Source of the DNA: Chitinimonas taiwanensis DSM 18899
GTDB taxonomy: Bacteria; Pseudomonadota; Gammaproteobacteria; Burkholderiales; Chitinimonadaceae
Length of the DNA stretch: 64,000 nucleotides
Direction: 5' to 3'
Assembly (NCBI RefSeq): GCF_900119825.1
Contig: NZ_FPKR01000009.1
Span: 1-64,000, forward strand
The stretch's first letter is position 1. Every line of letters starts with the position of its first letter. Under the pieces are notes generated by a model, which was given only the letters and a program-made list of their open reading frames with translations, made no database searches and was not told the DNA's origin. This document shows, in pieces, positions 61,721-64,000 of the stretch. A program made the position numbers and the translations under genes.

Positions 61721-62230
61721 TTATTCCTCCTCGCGGCCGGTTTCCTGGCCCAGTTTTTCCAGTTTCTCGGTATTGCGCAGCACATCGTTCAGCAGGTCTT
61801 CCAGCTTTTCGCTACCAGCAATCTTGTTACGCAGATCGGCCAGGCGTGTACGTGCTTCTACCAATTGATTCAGTGGATCAATTTGTTTAACGATTTCTTC
61901 TGGGCGGAAATCTTCCATGGAGCGGAAGGCCAAATCAACGGCAAATTCACCACCTTTATCGGTTAATTTATTACTAACGCGGAATTTGGCGCGCGGCTCA
62001 ATTGCCGACATCACTTCGTCAAAATTATCGCCGTCAATATTCACAAACTTCTTGTCTTTGAGTTTTGGCTGTGCAATTTCGGAATCGCCAGCAAAATCGC
62101 CGACCACACCCATCACAAAGGGCAATTCCTTTTGCTGAATGGCATCGCCAATTTCAACGTCATAGGTGAGCTGAACGCGTGGCGGACGTACGCGTTGTAG
62201 TTTCTTTTGAATGCTTTCACGTTTTGCCAT
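61721..62230 (-). CDS. tssB: T6SS sheath small subunit TssB
   Basis: A 169-residue TssB/VipA sheath protein: MAKRESIQKKLQRVRPPRVQLTYDVEIGD, KELPFVMGVVGDFAGDSE, FVNIDGDNFDEVMSAIEPRAKFRVSNKL and the C-terminal helix region LNQLVEARTRLADLRNKIAGSEKLEDLLNDVL. It abuts tssC and follows the TPR lipoprotein gene after 33 bases. Complete. Confidence 0.97.
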   Translation of the reverse strand: MAKRESIQKKLQRVRPPRVQLTYDVEIGDAIQQKELPFVMGVVGDFAGDSEIAQPKLKDKKFVNIDGDNFDEVMSAIEPRAKFRVSNKLTDKGGEFAVDLAFRSMEDFRPEEIVKQIDPLNQLVEARTRLADLRNKIAGSEKLEDLLNDVLRNTEKLEKLGQETGREEE

Positions 62231-62263
62231 GAGTCGATTCTCTATAAGGATTGAATAGTCATT

Positions 62264-62890
62264 TCAACGCAATGCGCCGAATGGATCGCTAGCTGCCGTG
62301 CTCTGTGCTGGCTGGGGCTTTGGGACTGCTACAGGTGCGGTGGCAGGTGCTTCCGCTGCCTTGGCAACCGGGCGAGGGCGTACGCGCTGAGCGGGCTTGG
62401 GCAGTGGCTTGGCGCCGGGGATCAAGATTGCTTCGCCCAGCGTGTCGCGCAGTTCCTTGACCAGCACCTCGGCCTCGGTCTTATTACCTTCGCTCAGCGG
62501 CGTATCGGCGCGGATCTCGCTCAGGCTGCTCACCGCAAGGCGCATGCTCGAAACGAAGATAATGCTGCGTGCTTCGGCGCTGTTCGGCGAACGAGCCAGG
62601 GCCTCGGTTGCCGCATCGATCGCCTTTGGGTAGTCCTGACGCTCGAACTGGGCTTGCGCGAGCTTGACCCAGATCGCATCACTGGTCGGATTCAACTTGC
62701 TGGCTTGCACCAGCAAGTCGGCGGCTTTGTCCTGTGCGCCAGAGCTCATGGCCTCATTCGCCTGCTGCATCAATGCATCGGAAGTAATTGGCGGGCGGCT
62801 AGTGCCACATGCCGTCAGCCCGCTTACTATAACTGCACAAATCAGTCCGCTTTTCATCCATTTGGGGGATAAGACTCGTTTGGTGCTCAT
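62264..62890 (-). CDS. T6SS-linked TPR lipoprotein
   Basis: A 208-residue protein. A lipoprotein signal (MKSGLICAVIVSGLTACG, lipobox LTAC with the Cys as first mature residue) is followed by TPR repeats (about 40-150) and a Pro/Ala-rich tail. GGAGG stands about 9 bases before the ATG at 62890, so this start is preferred over the inner ATG at 62857. It is the first gene of the - strand T6SS operon and is divergent from tssJ. Such TPR lipoproteins occur in other betaproteobacterial T6SS clusters; the role is not settled, perhaps in the envelope part of the machine. Confidence 0.8.
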   Translation of the reverse strand: MSTKRVLSPKWMKSGLICAVIVSGLTACGTSRPPITSDALMQQANEAMSSGAQDKAADLLVQASKLNPTSDAIWVKLAQAQFERQDYPKAIDAATEALARSPNSAEARSIIFVSSMRLAVSSLSEIRADTPLSEGNKTEAEVLVKELRDTLGEAILIPGAKPLPKPAQRVRPRPVAKAAEAPATAPVAVPKPQPAQSTAASDPFGALR

Positions 62891-63031
62891 TTATATTAGC
62901 CTCCAATAAACAACTTATGACAAAGTAATTTCGCAATGCTAAGCTCTCCAGGGTGTTTAATGCAACGAAATCTCTGCCAAATAATTCACATGTTAACTGT
63001 TGCTAATATATTGCTTTGGTGAGGAAGGTTT
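62891..63031. promoter_or_regulatory. Divergent promoter region of the T6SS operons
   Basis: 141 AT-rich bases separate the - strand operon (TPR lipoprotein onward) from the + strand operon (tssJ, tssK). Both starts have good Shine-Dalgarno sequences (GGAGG and GGAAGG). The promoters of both T6SS transcription units must lie here. No operator or sigma-54 box could be identified with confidence. Confidence 0.55.
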
Positions 63032-63625
63032 ATGGGGATGAAACTTGGTGCTTTGTCTGCCATCATTGCCGCCGTATTGCTGCAAGGATGCGCGTCACCC
63101 TTGGTGGAAGCGGTCGGCAACGTAGGGAAATCGGCGCTCGAGCTCGTTGGGGTGGTGGAGAAAGAGGCCGCGGCCAAGGGGAAAAAAGTCCAACTCACCC
63201 TCTCTGCCGGTGAGAGTGTGAATAGTGACAATGCAGGGCGTGGGAATGCACTTGTCGTGCGCTTTTACAAGCTGAAGGCCGCGGAGAGCTTTCTATCCCT
63301 GTCGCGCGAGGCTTTGAATGGTGCAGCGGTGGTGCCGGAGGGGCTGAAAGAGGATGTCTTGGCGGGCAAGGAGCAGATCCTGATGCCGGGGCAACAATAC
63401 CGGCTCGACGAGGTACTCCCCGCTGAAGCTTCGCACATCGGTGTGGTGATGCTATTTCAGAGTCCGCAGCCAGCCCGTTGGCGCGCAGCAATTCCGGTGG
63501 CGGCCTTGAGCGATCGCCCCATGGTGCTAGGCGTGCACCGCTGCAGCTTTACGGTGACCGATGGTCTGTCGGATAAGGAATTATTGAAGGTGCTGTCGCG
63601 TGCTGGCAGTGCCAGTTGTGGCTAA
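63032..63625 (+). CDS. tssJ: T6SS outer-membrane lipoprotein TssJ
   Basis: A 197-residue lipoprotein with signal IIAAVLLQGCAS (lipobox LLQGC). The mature part has the TssJ pattern: VVRFYKLKAAESFLSLSREAL, a DVLAGKEQILMPGQQYRLDEVLP stretch and a long C-terminal region ending LKVLSRAGSASCG. TssJ anchors the TssJLM membrane complex. An ATG at 63038 is an alternative start two codons in. It is followed by tssK after about 109 bases, the beginning of the + strand operon that should also carry tssL and tssM beyond the window. Confidence 0.88.
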   Translation: MGMKLGALSAIIAAVLLQGCASPLVEAVGNVGKSALELVGVVEKEAAAKGKKVQLTLSAGESVNSDNAGRGNALVVRFYKLKAAESFLSLSREALNGAAVVPEGLKEDVLAGKEQILMPGQQYRLDEVLPAEASHIGVVMLFQSPQPARWRAAIPVAALSDRPMVLGVHRCSFTVTDGLSDKELLKVLSRAGSASCG

Positions 63626-63734
63626 GTGCGGTTTGCGCTCACTTGGCTCGAGTTTCAAACTTGATCAAATGCTTAGCCCGCCTCGATTTACCCAGTGAAA
63701 TTGGGGTGTGGGCACTTACTGTGAATAATTGACG

Positions 63735-64000
63735 ATGTCGAATGTCCCGCGTGTTCTCTGGGGCGAAGGTTTGTTCCTTCGCCCGCAGCATTTCCAGCAG
63801 CAAGATGCCTACCATGATGCCCGTCTGAATGAGGTCAGCCAGTTGCTGCACCCCTATGCCTGGGGGGTGCGTTCGGTCAAGTTTGACCTGGAGGCGCTGG
63901 CTGCCGGCGTCTTGATCGCGCAAGAGATCAACTTGGTCTTTCCTGACCGCGAGCCCTTTGCCAGTCCCGCATGTGATCCGCTGCCAGAAGCCCTGCAGCT
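63735..64000 (+). CDS. tssK: T6SS baseplate protein TssK (partial)
   Basis: The first 88 codons of TssK/ImpJ run off the window. The start reads MSNVPRVLWGEGLFLRPQHFQQQDAYHDARL, which is the invariant TssK N-terminus (W-EG-FLRPQHFQ). It then continues LHPYAWGVRSVKFDLEALAAGVL. TssK trimers link the baseplate to the membrane complex. The stretch of 109 bases before it (63626-63734) holds no gene. Confidence 0.93.
   Translation, partial: MSNVPRVLWGEGLFLRPQHFQQQDAYHDARLNEVSQLLHPYAWGVRSVKFDLEALAAGVLIAQEINLVFPDREPFASPACDPLPEALQ

Noticed and set aside
1-64000. tRNA, rRNA, CRISPR arrays
   Set aside because: No cloverleaf, rRNA consensus stretch or regularly spaced repeats were found on reading; a covariance or repeat search would be needed to exclude small ones.

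Overview
The window looks like the chromosome of a GC-rich, Gram-negative betaproteobacterium. The evidence is the ileS-lspA pair with ribF next to it, separate rnfH/ratA, dnaB, phoH, mfd and yggL genes, a flagellar flgA, two cyclic-di-GMP turnover proteins and a type VI secretion system (T6SS) with its own hcp, vgrG and clpV. A Neisseriales- or Burkholderiales-like host fits; the species cannot be read from the sequence. No rRNA, tRNA, CRISPR array, insertion sequence or prophage was found.

Layout. (1) 1-4660: short unrelated genes, all on the + strand, separated by spacers. One spacer (1026-1100) folds like an integron attC site, one (91-97) carries a canonical GTTAGGC core, and one (3466-3534) is a decayed look-alike. 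The cargo (secreted and membrane hypotheticals, an SDR oxidoreductase, a GrpB-type protein, a GNAT acetyltransferase) is typical of a sedentary chromosomal integron. No integrase is in view. (2) 4727-36023: mostly core and housekeeping genes. They include a DUF3142 operon, a TetR-regulated hydrolase with an operator inside its coding region, lspA/ileS/ribF, flgA, rmuC, a FliD-like protein, ratA-rnfH, dnaB, a parA-like gene, phoH, a peroxiredoxin, yggL, mfd, and a divergent pair of multidomain GGDEF-EAL proteins. (3) 36069-49278: a T6SS effector/immunity island on the - strand, rich in duplications and dead effector tips. (4) 49280-64000: the T6SS structural cluster. On the - strand it runs TPR lipoprotein, tssB, tssC, hcp, tssE, tssF, tssG, tssH(clpV), tssA, vgrG; on the + strand tssJ and the start of tssK diverge from it.

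How the T6SS region works. The vgrG ends in a transthyretin-like extension. Immediately after it comes an apparently intact effector with a metallopeptidase signature (His-x6-Asp and His-x-His), which overlaps by 4 bp a periplasmic, signal-peptide-bearing partner that is probably its immunity protein. Further downstream lie remnants of earlier effectors: an 80-residue tip of the same metallopeptidase beside a second immunity gene; two tips of an unrecognised effector, broken by 5 and by 3 in-frame stops, plus a third remnant of about 14 codons, with four paralogous periplasmic immunity genes; and a PoNe-like DNase tip fused out of frame to a 271-bp piece of vgrG, next to one of two PoNi-like immunity genes. 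A TPR gene of unknown role occurs three times. The simplest reading is a locus where new effectors are repeatedly recombined in behind vgrG, displacing old ones while their immunity genes are kept. This reading, and the identity of the unrecognised effector family, are inferences.
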